Shown one piece after another: positions 62,953 to 64,000 of a stretch of DNA of 64,000 nt. The translations under genes were made by a program, and so were the position numbers. Source of the stretch: Aliiroseovarius sp. F47248L (GTDB lineage Bacteria > Pseudomonadota > Alphaproteobacteria > Rhodobacterales > Rhodobacteraceae); NCBI RefSeq assembly GCF_023016085.1, contig NZ_JALKBF010000001.1:620001-684000 (forward strand), given 5' to 3'. Within the stretch, counting starts at the first letter, position 1. Each line of letters opens with the position of its first letter. Under the pieces are notes generated by a model that saw nothing but the letters and a program-made list of their open reading frames with translations, was not told the DNA's origin and searched no databases.

Positions 62953-63267
62953 TCAGTCGGTGCGAGCGGCTTTTTCCGCGATGCCGGACGTGCCGTCGCG
63001 ACGTTCGAGTTCTGCCAGTACGTCGGCAAAAGGAATGTCGCGGGCGGTGAGCATGACTAGCAGGTGGTAGAGGACATCGGCGGCTTCGGCGGTCAGGTTT
63101 TCGCGGTCGTCTTTGACGGCGGCGATGATGGCCTCAACGGCCTCTTCCCCAAATTTTTCAGCACATTTTTCCGGGCCTTTCGACAGCAGTTTTGCGGTCC
63201 AAGAGGTTTTGGGATCGGCGCTTTTGCGCGCCTCGATCGTGGCGGCGAGGTGGGTGAGAATGCTCAT
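62953..63267 (-). CDS. hisE: Phosphoribosyl-ATP diphosphatase
   Basis: A 104-residue MazG-like fold enzyme, second step of histidine synthesis. Seen: [29 protein letters not shown] with metal-binding Glu, and [21 protein letters not shown], the E-x-x-D partner. Start overlaps the hisF stop by four bases, so translation is coupled with hisF. Confidence 0.9.
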   Translation of the reverse strand: MSILTHLAATIEARKSADPKTSWTAKLLSKGPEKCAEKFGEEAVEAIIAAVKDDRENLTAEAADVLYHLLVMLTARDIPFADVLAELERRDGTSGIAEKAARTD

Positions 63268-64000
63268 GTCAACCTCATCGGGATGCCCGCGGCGGCCATG
63301 TGTTCCTTGGCCTCGCGGATGGTGTAGTCGCCGAAATGGAAAATGGACGCTGCCAGCACGGCGCTTGCGCCGCCTTCGGTCACACCTTCGACGAGGTGAT
63401 CGAGCGTGCCCACGCCGCCGCTTGCGATGACGGGCACGTGCACCGCGTCCGAGATCGCGCGGGTTAGGGGGAGGTTGAAACCTGCGCGGGTGCCGTCACG
63501 GTCCATCGAGGTCAGAAGGATCTCGCCCGCGCCCTTGGCTTCCATCAGCTCGGCGAACGCGACCGCGTCGATCGGGTCGCCGTTCGCGTCCAGCGCGGGT
63601 TTGCGGCCCCCATGGGTGAAGATACCCCATTTGCCCGGCGCAACGGTCTTGGCGTCGATAGCCACCACGATGCACTGGCTGCCGAACCGATCAGCCGCCC
63701 GCGCAATCACGTCCGGGTCAGCGACGGCGGCCGAGTTGAAGCTGACCTTATCGGCACCAGCCAATAGCAGATCGCGGACGTCTTCGGGGCTGCGCACGCC
63801 GCCGCCAATGGTCAGCGGCATGAAACACTGCTCTGCCGTGCGCGTCGCAAGGTCATACATCGTGCCGCGGTTTTCATGGGTCGCCTTGATGTCGAGGAAG
63901 CAGAGTTCATCGGCCCCGGCGGCATCATAGGCGCGCGCCTGTTCCACAGGGTCGCCCGCGTCGATTAGATCGACGAAGTTGACACCTTTCACCGTGCGGC
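63264..64000 (-). CDS. hisF: Imidazole glycerol phosphate synthase subunit HisF (5' end cut by window)
   Basis: At least 245 codons of a TIM barrel that makes imidazole glycerol phosphate and AICAR with HisH. Its conserved N-terminus with the catalytic Asp (LDV-type) lies beyond the window; the first residues visible are [20 protein letters not shown]. Also seen: [35 protein letters not shown] and the second catalytic Asp in [11 protein letters not shown]. Followed by hisE. No sign of damage. Confidence 0.93.
   Translation of the reverse strand, partial: RTVKGVNFVDLIDAGDPVEQARAYDAAGADELCFLDIKATHENRGTMYDLATRTAEQCFMPLTIGGGVRSPEDVRDLLLAGADKVSFNSAAVADPDVIARAADRFGSQCIVVAIDAKTVAPGKWGIFTHGGRKPALDANGDPIDAVAFAELMEAKGAGEILLTSMDRDGTRAGFNLPLTRAISDAVHVPVIASGGVGTLDHLVEGVTEGGASAVLAASIFHFGDYTIREAKEHMAAAGIPMRLT

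Noticed and set aside
1..64000. CRISPR arrays or rRNA genes
   Set aside because: No regularly spaced repeats and no rRNA-like stretches were noticed on reading.

Overview
The window looks like a chromosomal segment of a marine alphaproteobacterium of the Rhodobacteraceae (Roseobacter group). I infer this from gene content and order: a B12-dependent ribonucleotide reductase, a DUF1489 protein, a TIGR02186-type protein beside TauE, the nfu-tsaB-rimI string, tRNA-Tyr beside rlmB, and high-GC coding sequence outside one island. No species can be named from sequence alone.

Layout. (1) 1-15.06 kb is ordinary core genome: the end of a RecD-like helicase; TIGR02186 and TauE/SafE membrane proteins; a BMP-type nucleoside ABC importer (6615-7610, 5036-6607, 3939-5036, 2974-3939) run together with a purine nucleoside phosphorylase; nfu-tsaB-rimI; a universal stress protein; an AbrB-type membrane protein overlapping a branched-chain aminotransferase; DUF1489; and nrdJ, closed by a clear terminator. 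(2) 15.2-40.5 kb is an acquired, partly AT-rich island. It starts with a tight three-gene operon (AAA ATPase, metallophosphoesterase, unknown protein). Next comes an IS graveyard whose surviving passengers are small unknown proteins, an XRE regulator, a methyltransferase with sulfotransferases, and two RTX proteins, one of them a predicted secreted glycosidase. A complete Tn7-like transposition module (TnsA, a 53-residue protein, TnsB, TnsC, TniQ) closes the island. IS3 remnants of at least three kinds flank the passengers, and one IS3 copy (25828-27044) looks intact. (3) 40.5-51.8 kb is an accessory metabolic block that looks like nucleobase or N-methylated-nucleobase use: a TMADH-type flavoprotein, a BtpA-like TIM barrel, a purine phosphoribosyltransferase-like protein, a second-copy-type PRPP synthetase, a LysR regulator, a PotABCD-like importer, a polysaccharide-deacetylase-fold hydrolase and an Fcy1-like cytosine deaminase. 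(4) 52.2-54.4 kb encodes a tungstate importer (tupA, tupC, tupB order on the minus strand), and 54.6-58.7 kb a homoprotocatechuate meta-cleavage operon (hpaE, hpaD, hpaG, hpaH). (5) 58.8-64 kb is core again: pabB-pabC, tRNA-Tyr, rlmB, a YHS-domain protein, a CoA-binding protein, hisE and the start-truncated hisF.

The most interesting parts are the IS-bounded passenger modules (sulfotransferases, RTX glycosidase), the Tn7-like module with its small extra ORF, the AAA ATPase/phosphoesterase/unknown operon, and the nucleobase cluster with recognisable LysR palindromes. No CRISPR array or rRNA was seen. All functions are by family recognition from reading the sequence; no search was run.
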